Shown: positions 27,018-36,483, numbered from the stretch's first letter. The stretch is DNA of 64,000 nt from M3 sp045133615 (GCA_045133615.1 JBGUUQ010000148.1:16333-80332), one strand, 5' to 3'. The notes: generated by a model not told the origin, from the letters alone. Numbers and translations: made by a program.

Positions 27018-28361
27018 ATGACCAAAAGAATCACTCTGAAAAAGGGAGTGGACATCAACATCGCAGGTGCAATAGTGCAACCGAATGAAAATGCCGCTCC
27101 GACTGAAATTCGAGGAAAGTCTTTTGCCATGATACCCGATGACTTCATCGGATTGACGCCAAAGCTCGATGTCAAAGAGGGCGATAATGTTCTTGCCGGC
27201 ACCCCGCTGTTCCATGACAAAACCAATCCCGATATATGTGTCGTATCGCCTATAGGTGGCACTATCGACAAAATTGAGAGAGGCGACCGTCGCAAGTTGC
27301 TTCAAGTCATAATCACGCCCGACTACGATAAATCGGAATCGGTAAAGCACGATATTCCATCGGATACCGACGGAATAAGACGTTTGCTCCAACGCTCCGG
27401 TCTGTGGGCTATGATGCGCCAACGCCCTTACGACATCATCCCGTCTGATGCCACTCCGCGCGACATATTCGTCACAGCGTTCGATTCCGCCCCGTTGGCT
27501 CCAGACCTGTCGTTGTCGGTAGAAGGAGACACGAAGGCTATTCAAGCCGGAGTGGATGCACTCAAGAAGTTGACCTCCGGGAATGTATATATAGGAGTAA
27601 AATCCGCTTTCGCCGACATTACCAATGCCGAAATTGTAGAGTTCAACGGACCCCATCCCGCAGGACTACCGGGTATTCAAGCAGCCAACATCGCTCCAGT
27701 CAACAAAGGAGAGACGATTTGGACGCTTGACATTGTGACACTTTGGCGCATCGGCCGCCTGATGATTGACGGCGTTGTTCCGATGAGTACCATTGTAGCC
27801 GTAACCGGTTCGGAAATCGAACAGCCCAAATATGTCAGCACAATTATCGGAGCCGACATTGCATCCGTTTTAGACGGCAACATCAAATCTGTCGGACGCA
27901 ACCGACGCATTATATCAGGCAACGTGTTGTGCGGAATCAAAGAATCCATCAACGGTCATCTTCACGCACCATATCGCCACATTACAGTTATTCCGGAGGG
28001 TGACGACGTGGACGAAATGATGGGCTGGGCATCACTATCGCCAAAAAAAATGAGTATAAGTCGCTCATTTCCCGGACATTTCTTGCGTAAACGGCTATTC
28101 AGTCCCGATGCACGCCTGCTCGGCGGACGCAGAGCTATGATTATGTCGGGGGAATACGAGCGTGTACTTCCAATGGACATCATGGCGGAATATCTGCTGA
28201 AAGCCATCATATCACGCGACATCGACAAGATGGAGGCTCTCGGTATATATGAAATCGCACCTGAGGACATGGCACTATGCGAATATGTCGATACATCGAA
28301 ACTCGAAATCCAACGCATCGTCCGTGAAGGTCTCGATTTCCTATACCATGAACTGAATTAA
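27018..28361 (+). CDS. nqrA: Na+-translocating NADH:quinone reductase subunit A
   Basis: Peripheral cytoplasmic subunit of the six-subunit Na+-NQR, involved in quinone handling. The 447-residue length is typical, and the N-terminus (KGVDINIAGAI) and the SPIGGTIDKIERGDRR segment are NqrA-like. It heads nqrABCDEF. The complex oxidises NADH, reduces quinone and pumps Na+ out, feeding the sodium-motive force common in gut Bacteroidales. Confidence 0.95.
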   Translation: MTKRITLKKGVDINIAGAIVQPNENAAPTEIRGKSFAMIPDDFIGLTPKLDVKEGDNVLAGTPLFHDKTNPDICVVSPIGGTIDKIERGDRRKLLQVIITPDYDKSESVKHDIPSDTDGIRRLLQRSGLWAMMRQRPYDIIPSDATPRDIFVTAFDSAPLAPDLSLSVEGDTKAIQAGVDALKKLTSGNVYIGVKSAFADITNAEIVEFNGPHPAGLPGIQAANIAPVNKGETIWTLDIVTLWRIGRLMIDGVVPMSTIVAVTGSEIEQPKYVSTIIGADIASVLDGNIKSVGRNRRIISGNVLCGIKESINGHLHAPYRHITVIPEGDDVDEMMGWASLSPKKMSISRSFPGHFLRKRLFSPDARLLGGRRAMIMSGEYERVLPMDIMAEYLLKAIISRDIDKMEALGIYEIAPEDMALCEYVDTSKLEIQRIVREGLDFLYHELN

Positions 28362-28385
28362 CCAATACCTAAAATTAGACCTAAA

Positions 28386-29588
28386 TTGAAACCGTTAAGA
28401 AAATTTCTCGACCGTATCAAACCCACATTCGAGCCGGGAGGCAAGCTGCAAGCTCTACACTCGGTGTTCGACGGATTTGAATCATTTCTATACACTCCCC
28501 GCACTACTGCGACATCAGGCGTCCACATCCACGACAGCATGGACTCCAAACGTACGATGATTATTGTAGTCGTGGCACTGATACCGTGCCTGCTGTTCGG
28601 AATGTACAATACAGGCTACCAGCATTGGCTCGCTACCGGAGCTGCAACATTCCCGTTTTGGGAGCTGATGCTATACGGTTTTCTTGCCGTACTGCCAAAA
28701 CTCGTTGTAGCCTACTTGGTAGGCTTAGGCATTGAATTTATCGTGGCGCAATGGCGTAAGCACGAGATTCAAGAAGGATTTCTCGTATCAGGTATTCTTA
28801 TACCACTTATCTGTCCTATCGAGACTCCGGTGTGGATGATAGCCGTTGCAACGGCATTTTCGGTAATATTTGCCAAAGAGGTGTTTGGCGGAACAGGCTA
28901 CAACATTTTCAATGTGGCACTCATCACCCGTGCATTTTTATTCTTCGCCTATCCGGCACAAATGAGCGGTGACAACGTATTCGTAGCCACCTCCCCCATT
29001 TTAGGCATCGGAGACGGAACGATTGTTGACGGATTTTCAGGTGCTACACCGCTCGGACAGGTAGCCACCAACGTCGGCGAGACACTGTCGCTCACCAATA
29101 TTGTCGGACAGCCGATTTCGACTTGGGACGCATTCCTCGGACTCATTCCCGGCTCATTCGGCGAAACTTCCACCCTTTGCATCCTTATCGGTGCGGCAAT
29201 CCTGCTATTCACCGGAGTGGCAAGTTGGCGCGTGATGCTATCGGTATTCGTAGGAGGATTGGCGATGGGCGGCATAGCACATTATTTTGCAACGCCCACC
29301 TACCCCGCTTCACTCTTGTCACCCGTCGACCAATTGCTCTATGGCGGATTTGCATTTGCAGCCGTATTTATGGCTACCGACCCCGTCACCGGAGCGCGTA
29401 CCACTACGGGAAAATATATCTACGGATTCCTTATCGGAGTGATGGCAATCCTCATACGTACTTACAACAACGGTTATCCCGAAGGAGCAATGCTTGCTGT
29501 GTTGCTGATGAATGCATTCGCACCATTGATTGATTATTGTGTAGTTAACCACAACATACGTCGTCGCATGCGTCGCGTAAAAGCATAA
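28386..29588 (+). CDS. nqrB: Na+-NQR subunit B, TTG start
   Basis: Membrane subunit with about ten helices that carries covalent FMN and riboflavin. The flavin-attachment threonine is Thr221 in the motif DGFSGATPLG. The N-terminal run KPLRKFLDRIKPTFEPGGKL is what Bacteroidales NqrB proteins carry from residue 2, so the first codon must be the TTG placed here. No ATG lies close enough. The protein is 400 residues. Confidence 0.94.
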   Translation: MKPLRKFLDRIKPTFEPGGKLQALHSVFDGFESFLYTPRTTATSGVHIHDSMDSKRTMIIVVVALIPCLLFGMYNTGYQHWLATGAATFPFWELMLYGFLAVLPKLVVAYLVGLGIEFIVAQWRKHEIQEGFLVSGILIPLICPIETPVWMIAVATAFSVIFAKEVFGGTGYNIFNVALITRAFLFFAYPAQMSGDNVFVATSPILGIGDGTIVDGFSGATPLGQVATNVGETLSLTNIVGQPISTWDAFLGLIPGSFGETSTLCILIGAAILLFTGVASWRVMLSVFVGGLAMGGIAHYFATPTYPASLLSPVDQLLYGGFAFAAVFMATDPVTGARTTTGKYIYGFLIGVMAILIRTYNNGYPEGAMLAVLLMNAFAPLIDYCVVNHNIRRRMRRVKA

Positions 29589-29600
29589 TTCCCTACCATT

Positions 29601-30302
29601 ATGAACAAACAAAGCAATACATACACCATCATCTACACCATAATATTGGTGGTTGTGGTAGGCGCGGCACTTGCCGGCACATCGCTGATGCTAAAACCTC
29701 AGCAGCAAGCCAATGCCGATGCCGACAAAATGAAGCAAATACTCACATCGGCTCACATCACACCCGATGCCAATGACATACAAAGCGACTTTGCTCGCTA
29801 CATCACCGAGCAATATATCGTGAACGCCGACGGACAACGTATCGAAGGTAATGCTTTCGATGTAAATGTGGCACAGGAAGCCAAACTGCCGGTCGACGAG
29901 CGACGACTGCCGGTATATGTGTGTCAAATTGCCGAAAACGATGTGAAATACATTCTGCCGGTCTACGGAGCCGGACTATGGGGTCCTATTTGGGGCTACA
30001 TGGCCATCAATTCCGATGGAAAAACCGTCTACGGAGCATATTTCGCTCTTCAGGGCGAAACGCCCGGACTCGGTGCTGAAATCGAGAAACCGGAATTTTC
30101 CGACCAGTTCGATGGCAAACTGTTGTTCAAAGACAACACATTCAAGCCCATAGCCGTGGTGAAAACCGGGCAAAAGCCGCTCAACGGCGAAGACTATGTC
30201 GATGCCATTTCCGGCGGCACCATCACATCCAAAGGCGTTCAATCGATGCTTGAAAACTGCCTTTCGGGATATTCCTCATTCCTACAAAGTCTAAGCAAAT
30301 AA
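29601..30302 (+). CDS. nqrC: Na+-NQR subunit C
   Basis: One N-terminal membrane helix (about 10-31) anchors a periplasmic FMN-binding domain. The flavinylation motif is SGGTITS with Thr207 as the expected attachment residue, normally modified by ApbE, whose gene is not in this window. The protein is 233 residues, close to the usual 230-260. Confidence 0.94.
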   Translation: MNKQSNTYTIIYTIILVVVVGAALAGTSLMLKPQQQANADADKMKQILTSAHITPDANDIQSDFARYITEQYIVNADGQRIEGNAFDVNVAQEAKLPVDERRLPVYVCQIAENDVKYILPVYGAGLWGPIWGYMAINSDGKTVYGAYFALQGETPGLGAEIEKPEFSDQFDGKLLFKDNTFKPIAVVKTGQKPLNGEDYVDAISGGTITSKGVQSMLENCLSGYSSFLQSLSK

Positions 30303-30314
30303 TCCTCTTAAGTC

Positions 30315-30941
30315 ATGTCAAAGACAAATAATAAGAGCGTACTGCTCAACCCCTTTTCCAAAGACAATCCCGTGATTGTGCAGGTGCTCGGCATCTGCTC
30401 GGTGCTTGCCGTCACCGCCAAATTGGAACCTGCCATCGTGATGGGATTGTCGGTGATTGCCGTATTGGCATTTTCCAACGTGATTATCTCGTTGCTCCGC
30501 AATACGATACCGAACAATATCCGCATCATCGTGCAACTCGTAGTAGTAGCCGGTCTTGTGGTCATCGTCGACCAATTGCTCAAAGCCTATGCCTACGACG
30601 TGAGCAAGCAGCTATCGGTGTTTATCGGACTTATTATCACCAACTGCATCCTTATGGGACGCCTCGAAGCATTTGCACTCGGAAATAAGCCGTGGCCGTC
30701 ATTTCTCGATGGTATCGGCAACGGAGCCGGCTATGCAATGATACTCGTCGTAGTGGGATTCTTCCGCGAATTGCTCGGCAGCGGCACATTGTTCGGCTAT
30801 CAAGTGATACCCGACTGCATGTATGAAGCCGGCTATGTCAACAACGGATTGATGATTCTGCCTCCGATGGCACTCATCACCGTGGCTTGCATCATTTGGA
30901 TTCACCGCATTCTCAACCCGGAGTTGCAAGACGAAAAATAA
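30315..30941 (+). CDS. nqrD: Na+-NQR subunit D
   Basis: Integral membrane subunit of 208 residues with six hydrophobic helices. With NqrE it forms the pseudo-symmetrical membrane core that holds an iron centre. The conserved ITNCILMGRLEAFA segment carries the Cys used in that centre in characterised enzymes. Confidence 0.94.
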   Translation: MSKTNNKSVLLNPFSKDNPVIVQVLGICSVLAVTAKLEPAIVMGLSVIAVLAFSNVIISLLRNTIPNNIRIIVQLVVVAGLVVIVDQLLKAYAYDVSKQLSVFIGLIITNCILMGRLEAFALGNKPWPSFLDGIGNGAGYAMILVVVGFFRELLGSGTLFGYQVIPDCMYEAGYVNNGLMILPPMALITVACIIWIHRILNPELQDEK

Positions 30942-30963
30942 CTCTCTAAAAAAATCTTGAATT

Positions 30964-31581
30964 ATGGAAGATTTGAATCTGTTTATCCGTTCGATATTCA
31001 TCGACAACATGATATTTGCCTACTTCTTGGGAATGTGCTCATTTCTCGCCGTTTCCAAGAATGTAAAGACCGCGTTCGGACTTGGCATCGCCGTCACATT
31101 CATGCTCGTAATCTCCCTTCCGGTCAATTATCTTCTCGAAACCTACGTGCTTCGCGCCGGAGCTTTGAGTTGGCTCGGTCCGGAATATGCCGATATCGAC
31201 CTCAGTTTCCTCTCACTCATAATGTTTATAGCCGTAATCGCATCGATGACACAACTCGTCGAAATGGCAGTGGAAAAATTCAGTCCGTCGCTCTACGCCT
31301 CGCTTGGAATATTCTTGCCGCTTATCGCTGTAAACTGCGCCATCCTCGGCGGCTCGCTATTCATGCAGCAACGCGATTTCGGCAGCGTTTGGACAGCCAC
31401 ATGCGCCGGAGCCGGATGGGGACTTGGATGGCTTCTCGCCATAGTGGCAATAGCCGCCATACGAGAGCGCCTCGCCTCCTACTCCAATATTCCCAAACCG
31501 TTGCGTGGCATCGGCATCACATTTATCATTACCGGTCTCATGGGCATCGCTTTCATGAGTTTTCTCGGCATCAAACTGTAA
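30964..31581 (+). CDS. nqrE: Na+-NQR subunit E
   Basis: Membrane subunit of 205 residues homologous to NqrD in inverted topology. The family segments DNMIFAYFLGMCSFLAVSK and VNCAILGGSLF are present, the first with the Cys of the iron centre. It follows nqrD after 22 bp in the same operon. Confidence 0.94.
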   Translation: MEDLNLFIRSIFIDNMIFAYFLGMCSFLAVSKNVKTAFGLGIAVTFMLVISLPVNYLLETYVLRAGALSWLGPEYADIDLSFLSLIMFIAVIASMTQLVEMAVEKFSPSLYASLGIFLPLIAVNCAILGGSLFMQQRDFGSVWTATCAGAGWGLGWLLAIVAIAAIRERLASYSNIPKPLRGIGITFIITGLMGIAFMSFLGIKL

Positions 31582-31587
31582 ACGACC

Positions 31588-32871
31588 ATGACAATACTTT
31601 CGATAGCATCATCCACCATCATAGCAGGAGTATCGATATTTCTTGCAATTACGCTTCTGCTTGTAGCCATCCTGCTGATAGCTAAAAAATATCTCGTCCA
31701 CTCAGGTAAGGTGACTGTCACCATCAACTCCGACAAGACCATCGAGACCGATTCGGGAGGTACACTCCTCGGCACTCTCGGGTCAAACGGCATCCACCTG
31801 TCGTCGGCATGCGGCGGAAAAGGCAGCTGCGCTCAATGTCGCGTACAAGTCACTTCGGGAGGTGGCGAAATTCTCCCCACCGAAAAAGTGCATTTCTCCC
31901 GCAAAGAGATTAAAGACAACTGGCGTCTCGGCTGTCAGGTGAAAGTGAAAGACAACATCGATATCAAAGTGCCGGCATCGGTGCTCGATGTCAAAGAGTG
32001 GGAATGTGAAGTGATATCCAACCGCAATGTCGCCACATTTATCAAGGAATTTATTGTCGCACTCCCTCCGGGCGAACACATGGACTTCGTCCCCGGCTCT
32101 TATGCCCAAATCAAGATTCCGACCTATGAGATGGACTACGACCGTGACATCGACAAGAGCCTCATCGGCGATGAGTATATCAAATCGTGGGAAAATTTCG
32201 GACTGTTCGACCTTAAATGCCGCAACACCGAACCGACCGTGCGAGCCTACTCCATGGCCAACTATCCCGCCGAAGGCGATCGCATAATGCTCACCGTGCG
32301 CATCGCCACTCCTCCGATGAAGCCGAAGCCTCAAACGGGATTTATGGACGTGATGCCCGGCATCGCATCATCCTACATTTTCACGCTCAAACCGGGCGAC
32401 AAGGTGCTGATGAGCGGACCTTACGGCGACTTCCACCCCATTTTCGACTCGAAAGCCGAAATGATGTGGATAGGCGGCGGCGCAGGTATGGCTCCTCTCC
32501 GCGCACAAATCATGCACATGACTCGCACACTCCACACCACCGATCGCGTGATGAACTATTTCTATGGAGCGCGTGCACTCAACGAAGTGTTCTACCTTGA
32601 AGATTTCTTGCAATTGGAACGCGATTTCCCCAACTTCCGTTTCCATCTCGCCCTCGACCGTCCCGACCCGGCAGCCGATGCCGCCGGAGTAAAATACACC
32701 CCCGGCTATGTGGGACAAGTCATCTACGACACATATCTCAAAAATCACGAATCCCCCGAAGATATCGAATACTACATGTGTGGTCCCGGTCCGATGAGTA
32801 AAGCCGTTGAGACAATGCTCGACTCCCTCGGCGTAGCTCCCTCATCAATTCACTACGACAATTTCGGCTGA
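31588..32871 (+). CDS. nqrF: Na+-NQR subunit F (NADH dehydrogenase, FAD, 2Fe-2S)
   Basis: Entry point of electrons from NADH. The N-terminal helix (about 8-32) is followed by a ferredoxin-like domain whose 2Fe-2S ligands are Cys75, Cys81, Cys84 and Cys116. An FAD domain (RAYSMANYP) and a NADH domain (GGGAGMAPLR, then MCGPGPM near the end) complete it. It is 427 residues, slightly longer than the Vibrio protein. The operon ends at the strong terminator just downstream. Confidence 0.95.
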   Translation: MTILSIASSTIIAGVSIFLAITLLLVAILLIAKKYLVHSGKVTVTINSDKTIETDSGGTLLGTLGSNGIHLSSACGGKGSCAQCRVQVTSGGGEILPTEKVHFSRKEIKDNWRLGCQVKVKDNIDIKVPASVLDVKEWECEVISNRNVATFIKEFIVALPPGEHMDFVPGSYAQIKIPTYEMDYDRDIDKSLIGDEYIKSWENFGLFDLKCRNTEPTVRAYSMANYPAEGDRIMLTVRIATPPMKPKPQTGFMDVMPGIASSYIFTLKPGDKVLMSGPYGDFHPIFDSKAEMMWIGGGAGMAPLRAQIMHMTRTLHTTDRVMNYFYGARALNEVFYLEDFLQLERDFPNFRFHLALDRPDPAADAAGVKYTPGYVGQVIYDTYLKNHESPEDIEYYMCGPGPMSKAVETMLDSLGVAPSSIHYDNFG

Positions 32872-32875
32872 TTCT
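32863..32875 (+). repeat. 13-bp direct repeat, copy at nqrF stop codon
   Basis: TTCGGCTGATTCT spans the nqrF stop codon. An identical copy lies at 33392-33404, so the pair brackets the HigA-like gene and toxin remnant. Confidence 0.6.
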
Positions 32876-32893
32876 ATTTAGTCCAACAACTTA

Positions 32894-32937
32894 TTACACC
32901 CCGTAAAGTGTTACGCATAACACTTTACGGGGTGTAA
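32894..32937 (+). terminator. Terminator of the nqr operon
   Basis: A perfect 20-bp stem (TTACACCCCGTAAAGTGTTA and its complement) surrounds a CGCA loop. The arm symmetry would also work for the facing minus-strand regulator gene. Confidence 0.88.
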
Positions 32938-32988
32938 ATTCATTATTAATCTCTATTTTGATAGTCATCCAATCAACGGCTATACTAA

Positions 32989-33279
32989 TTATCTCAATTC
33001 CACCGATAACCCCATAGCGGAAACCATCCGATAAAAGGTAGAGATAGAGGGTATGGTAAGTCCTCGTTCAATCCGTGATATGTAGCTTTTATCAGCCCCT
33101 ATTTTTTCTGCCAATTCAGATTGAGTCATGCCGGCTTGTTTACGGGCATCAAGTAAGATTTGAGCATTATATTCTTCCCATGCTTGGCGTTCTGCTTCTT
33201 TTCGGCTTTCAGTACCATGAGAGCCGAAAACTTGATTGAGTTCTTCACTCACATTATAAATTTTGTTCTTTGTCTTCAT
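32989..33279 (-). CDS. XRE-family regulator, HigA-antitoxin-like
   Basis: The 96-residue protein carries a C-terminal helix-turn-helix (about 45-95: AGMTQSELAEKIGADKSYIS, then RIERGLTIPSISTFYRM) after a charged N-terminal segment, the HigA antitoxin plan. Its ATG overlaps the end of a truncated reading frame that looks like the C-terminal tail of a HigB/Gp49-type toxin, so this was probably the antitoxin of a HigBA pair and is now orphaned. Alternatively it is a plain repressor. Confidence 0.78.
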   Translation of the reverse strand: MKTKNKIYNVSEELNQVFGSHGTESRKEAERQAWEEYNAQILLDARKQAGMTQSELAEKIGADKSYISRIERGLTIPSISTFYRMVSAMGLSVELR

Positions 33280-33370
33280 AATACTCTTTTTTTAATCGTT
33301 TTGCCAATTCTATCTCTTTTCGTGGTGTCTTCTGAGTTTTCTTTCTAAATGCATTAAAAAGGATTACCAT
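33254..33370 (-). pseudogene. Remnant of a HigB/Gp49-type toxin, 5' truncated
   Basis: The frame encodes about 38 residues (NAFRKKTQKTPRKEIELAKR and beyond) that match the C-terminal end of HigB-type RelE-fold toxins, which normally run about 110 residues and end just as here, overlapping the antitoxin start by 26 bp. Immediately upstream in frame is a TGA and no further toxin-like sequence, so the N-terminal two thirds are gone. The remnant is not expected to be toxic. Confidence 0.6.
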
Positions 33371-33391
33371 TCACCATCATGTCCTGAGGAC

Positions 33392-33404
33392 TTCGGCTGA
33401 TTCT
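33392..33404 (+). repeat. 13-bp direct repeat, second copy
   Basis: TTCGGCTGATTCT is identical to the copy at the nqrF stop and lies just beyond the toxin remnant junction, about 516 bp further on. Confidence 0.6.
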
Positions 33405-33413
33405 GCAGCCCGA

Positions 33414-33818
33414 CTAAGCTATACCGAGTAGCTCTATCTCAAAAATCAAGGTAGAGCCTCCCGGTATGCCCGGTTGCGAAAATTTCCCATACCCCATTTC
33501 AGCAGGGATATACACTTCCCATCTATCACCAACAGTCATCTTCTGTAACGCGACAATCCAGCCTTCGATAAGTTCCGACAGACGCATTGCCAACGGCACG
33601 CTGCTACGGCTGCTGTCAAACTCCCGTCCGTCGATTGTCCGCCCTGTGTAGTGTACCATCACCACACTCTGCGGCGACGGATACTTTCCATCTTTGCGAC
33701 CATCGGCCAACGGCTTGTAATATACACCTTTCGGGAGTGCAACAACACCCTCCTCCTTAGCTTTCATCTCAAGCCAAGCACTATTCGCCTTCGCATATTC
33801 TTTCTTATTTATAGTCAA
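33414..33818 (-). CDS. FKBP-type peptidyl-prolyl isomerase
   Basis: Small cis-trans prolyl isomerase of 134 residues. It has the FKBP core VMVHYTGRTIDGREFDSS, the pocket motif LIEGWIVALQKMTVGDRW, and the terminal IPGGSTLIFEIELLGI. There is no signal peptide or lipobox, so it should stay in the cytoplasm, unlike many exported Bacteroidetes relatives. It has its own promoter box and stands alone. Confidence 0.92.
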   Translation of the reverse strand: MTINKKEYAKANSAWLEMKAKEEGVVALPKGVYYKPLADGRKDGKYPSPQSVVMVHYTGRTIDGREFDSSRSSVPLAMRLSELIEGWIVALQKMTVGDRWEVYIPAEMGYGKFSQPGIPGGSTLIFEIELLGIA

Positions 33819-33835
33819 ACGTCTTTACTCTTCCG

Positions 33836-33843
33836 CAAAGATA
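33836..33843 (-). promoter_or_regulatory. -7 promoter box for the FKBP gene
   Basis: Minus-strand TATCTTTG, 18 bp before the ATG, matches TAnnTTTG. Confidence 0.6.
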
Positions 33844-33910
33844 AACTATTCTCCCCAAAACAGAGCAAAAGCATTGCCGAGAAGTATCTGATGCCTCATC
33901 AATATAACAC

Positions 33911-33944
33911 AACAGAGCGACGCGCCATAGCACATCGCTCTGTT
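33911..33944 (-). terminator. Terminator after the BspA-like gene
   Basis: AACAGAGCGA pairs perfectly with TCGCTCTGTT around a 14-base loop, 22 bp past the BspA-like stop codon. Confidence 0.7.
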
Positions 33945-33966
33945 AAATGCAATTATATCGTGATTC

Positions 33967-36483
33967 TTATCTTACGATGAGACGGAGCGTCTTGCGATTG
34001 ATTCCGTCGGTCACCATCAATATGCAGACACCTTGCGGGCAGTTCAATTCGATTGGTTGCCACAAGCCGTCGGCTGCGATTGTGCCTTGCGCTACGGTAG
34101 AGCCGTTGAGACTTACCATGTAGTATTGACATTCCAAAGCCATTGTGCCGGCAACTTTTACCCAAGCTGTTCCGGTGGCGGGATTTTCGCGGAGAGCCAC
34201 CGTGAATTCATCGGCATCAGCCACCACCGATTCAATGCCCGATGATGCTTCGGTAGTAAATTCCATCGTGTCACCGTAATAAGTGCCGGAAGCCGTTGTT
34301 ACGAATGCGCGATAGCAATATGTAGTGCTGTAATCGAGGTCGGCAATCGTTGCGTTCATTACGATACCCGATGCACTGACTTTCTTTACATCTACCGACG
34401 ATGTTGAGATTGCCTGATTGGATGATTTCCAATATTCAAAGCCCTGTTCAGTAATGGCATCCGTGCCTTCAAGCGCATAGCCCTTGAATGTTGCCGAGTT
34501 CATAGCCACGGTGATTTCGTCGTAGGTGCGTACTTCCGGCTCGAAATACACATTTGCATCGCCGGAGAAAAACGCGCTCCATTCGCCATAATAAGTATTG
34601 CCGGCAGCTGAGGTATAGTATGGGCGATACTCATAGTAGACATCCGGATTCAATCCGCGGAGCGTGCCGATAAGCATACCATCCACCACCGCACATTCGG
34701 CTGTGTTTGGTTTCAAGTTTTCAGGCGCACCATAGCGTCGCCATTCTATTCCCGTTCCGGAGGAAGCATCACAGTTGGTTTCGGTCGTCAGGCGCACACT
34801 CGTGGTCGATGTAGCCACATACTCGCCCGAACTCCATGTCAATGCCCCGGTCGTGAAAGTCTTGTTGGCAGAATAAGTCCCTGTGCCATCAGTCTTTACT
34901 CCGTAATATACCGTATATGAAGTCTCCGGATCGAGACCGGTAAGCGATAACGAATTATTATCGTCATACTCTATTGTGCTACCGAGATTTATCCCTTGCG
35001 CTGTAACCACCACATCATCGGCGTTATGCGACCCTATGGCATCGATTGTCGTAACCCCTGCCGTTCCGTTCAGATAGACATTAAATTTATCCGTTGTAAA
35101 TTCATACGACTTTATTGCACACCAATTACCATTGATTACAAGATATAAATCTTTTGTATAAGAAGTCCCGGGCTTCAAGCCGGTTATCGTGATTTCTTCT
35201 CCACTATTGAAGGTTGTCTCATACCCGGAAACACCCAACTTATATTCGGTAGGCGATGTTAATTTTACGATAGCAGTACTTTGTTTTACTGATGAATGGG
35301 ATGCCGAAATCAATTTATCGCAACCATAAAATGCATTTGTTCCAACCGATGTAACAGAATTCGCTCCAGCAACCAAGGACAAATCAGAACAATACTTGAA
35401 CGCATAATCGCCTATCGTGGTGACCGAACTCGGTATAGTCACTTCTGTCAAGCCGGTGCAACCCCAAAACGCACAATTCCCGATCGTAGTGATCGAACTC
35501 GGGATCTCCACTGCCGTCAAACCGGCACAACCGGAGAACGCATACCCCCTTATCGTGGTGACTGAACTCGGAATCGGCAATTTAGTAACTAAATTATATT
35601 CACCGCTTTCATCTTTTAGATATAATTTACCTCCATAACATAACGGATTAGAATATAAACTTGCAAACTCAATATTACACCATGCTTCAAGGTCTGTTAT
35701 ATATACACCTGTCAAACCAGTACAACTATAGAACGCATTATCGGGAATTGTTTCGACGTTCTCGCCGATGTTAAGTGTTTTCAGATTCGTGCAACTACCA
35801 AATACGCTACTACCAATTTCCTTACAGTTGGTTGCACTATAATTTACTTCCACCAAGCCGGTGCATTCATAAAACGCATAATTAGGAATCGTTTCGACAT
35901 ATTCTCCAATGTTAAGCGTTTTCAGATTGGAACAATTGCAAAACACAGGATAACGACGACTGCCCATTTCCGTACATCTTGTCGCATTATAATTTACTTC
36001 CGCCAAGCCGGTGCAACCATAGAACGCAGAACCCTCTATCGAGGTGACAGAACTCGGGATCGTCACTTCTGTTAAACCAGTGCATTTATAAAACGCAGAA
36101 TTCCCTATCGTAGTGACCGAACTCGGGATAATCACTTCAGTCAAGCCGGTACAACCAGAGAACGCCGTTTGCCCAATCGTAGTGACGGAACTCAGTATCG
36201 TCACTTCTGTCAAGCTCGTACAATTATAAAACGCAGAATACCCAATCGAAGTGACGGAATACTCCGTAGCAGAATAAGTAACTGTTTCCGGTATTGTAAC
36301 TGCTCCGGAATATTCGCCAGAATATGAATTATAATAAGAACCTTTGTAGGTTACTGCAACGGTTTTTGCATCGGCATCGAGGATATTGTAGTAAATGCCG
36401 TCGACTTCAAAGTCGTGAGCGGAGACGTGGAAAGCCGACAGCATGGAGGCTATCAGCAATGGAATTAAGTAACGCATTTTCAT
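33967..36483 (-). CDS. BspA-like leucine-rich-repeat surface protein
   Basis: The 838-residue secreted protein has a signal peptide (1-22, ending VSAH). About a dozen LRR_5 repeats of roughly 23 residues (consensus VTIPSSVTTIGNSAFYGCTG) cover residues 65-410. Two or three fibronectin-like beta domains with YxYR and tyrosine-rich strands follow. The last 75 residues (NPATGTAWVKV ... CPQGVCILMVTD ... LRLIVR) resemble a type IX secretion sorting domain. Such proteins bind host or bacterial surfaces in oral and gut relatives. The repeats are near-identical in DNA, so copy number could vary. No -7 box is clear upstream. Confidence 0.87.
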   Translation of the reverse strand: MKMRYLIPLLIASMLSAFHVSAHDFEVDGIYYNILDADAKTVAVTYKGSYYNSYSGEYSGAVTIPETVTYSATEYSVTSIGYSAFYNCTSLTEVTILSSVTTIGQTAFSGCTGLTEVIIPSSVTTIGNSAFYKCTGLTEVTIPSSVTSIEGSAFYGCTGLAEVNYNATRCTEMGSRRYPVFCNCSNLKTLNIGEYVETIPNYAFYECTGLVEVNYSATNCKEIGSSVFGSCTNLKTLNIGENVETIPDNAFYSCTGLTGVYITDLEAWCNIEFASLYSNPLCYGGKLYLKDESGEYNLVTKLPIPSSVTTIRGYAFSGCAGLTAVEIPSSITTIGNCAFWGCTGLTEVTIPSSVTTIGDYAFKYCSDLSLVAGANSVTSVGTNAFYGCDKLISASHSSVKQSTAIVKLTSPTEYKLGVSGYETTFNSGEEITITGLKPGTSYTKDLYLVINGNWCAIKSYEFTTDKFNVYLNGTAGVTTIDAIGSHNADDVVVTAQGINLGSTIEYDDNNSLSLTGLDPETSYTVYYGVKTDGTGTYSANKTFTTGALTWSSGEYVATSTTSVRLTTETNCDASSGTGIEWRRYGAPENLKPNTAECAVVDGMLIGTLRGLNPDVYYEYRPYYTSAAGNTYYGEWSAFFSGDANVYFEPEVRTYDEITVAMNSATFKGYALEGTDAITEQGFEYWKSSNQAISTSSVDVKKVSASGIVMNATIADLDYSTTYCYRAFVTTASGTYYGDTMEFTTEASSGIESVVADADEFTVALRENPATGTAWVKVAGTMALECQYYMVSLNGSTVAQGTIAADGLWQPIELNCPQGVCILMVTDGINRKTLRLIVR

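Noticed and set aside
30957..31685. Plus-strand frame of 242 codons overlapping nqrE
   Set aside because: Shifted-frame shadow of nqrE; Arg/His-rich and unlike any protein.
35296..36300. CRISPR array in the repeat-rich stretch
   Set aside because: The repeats are coding leucine-rich units of about 69 bp in frame, without unique spacers.
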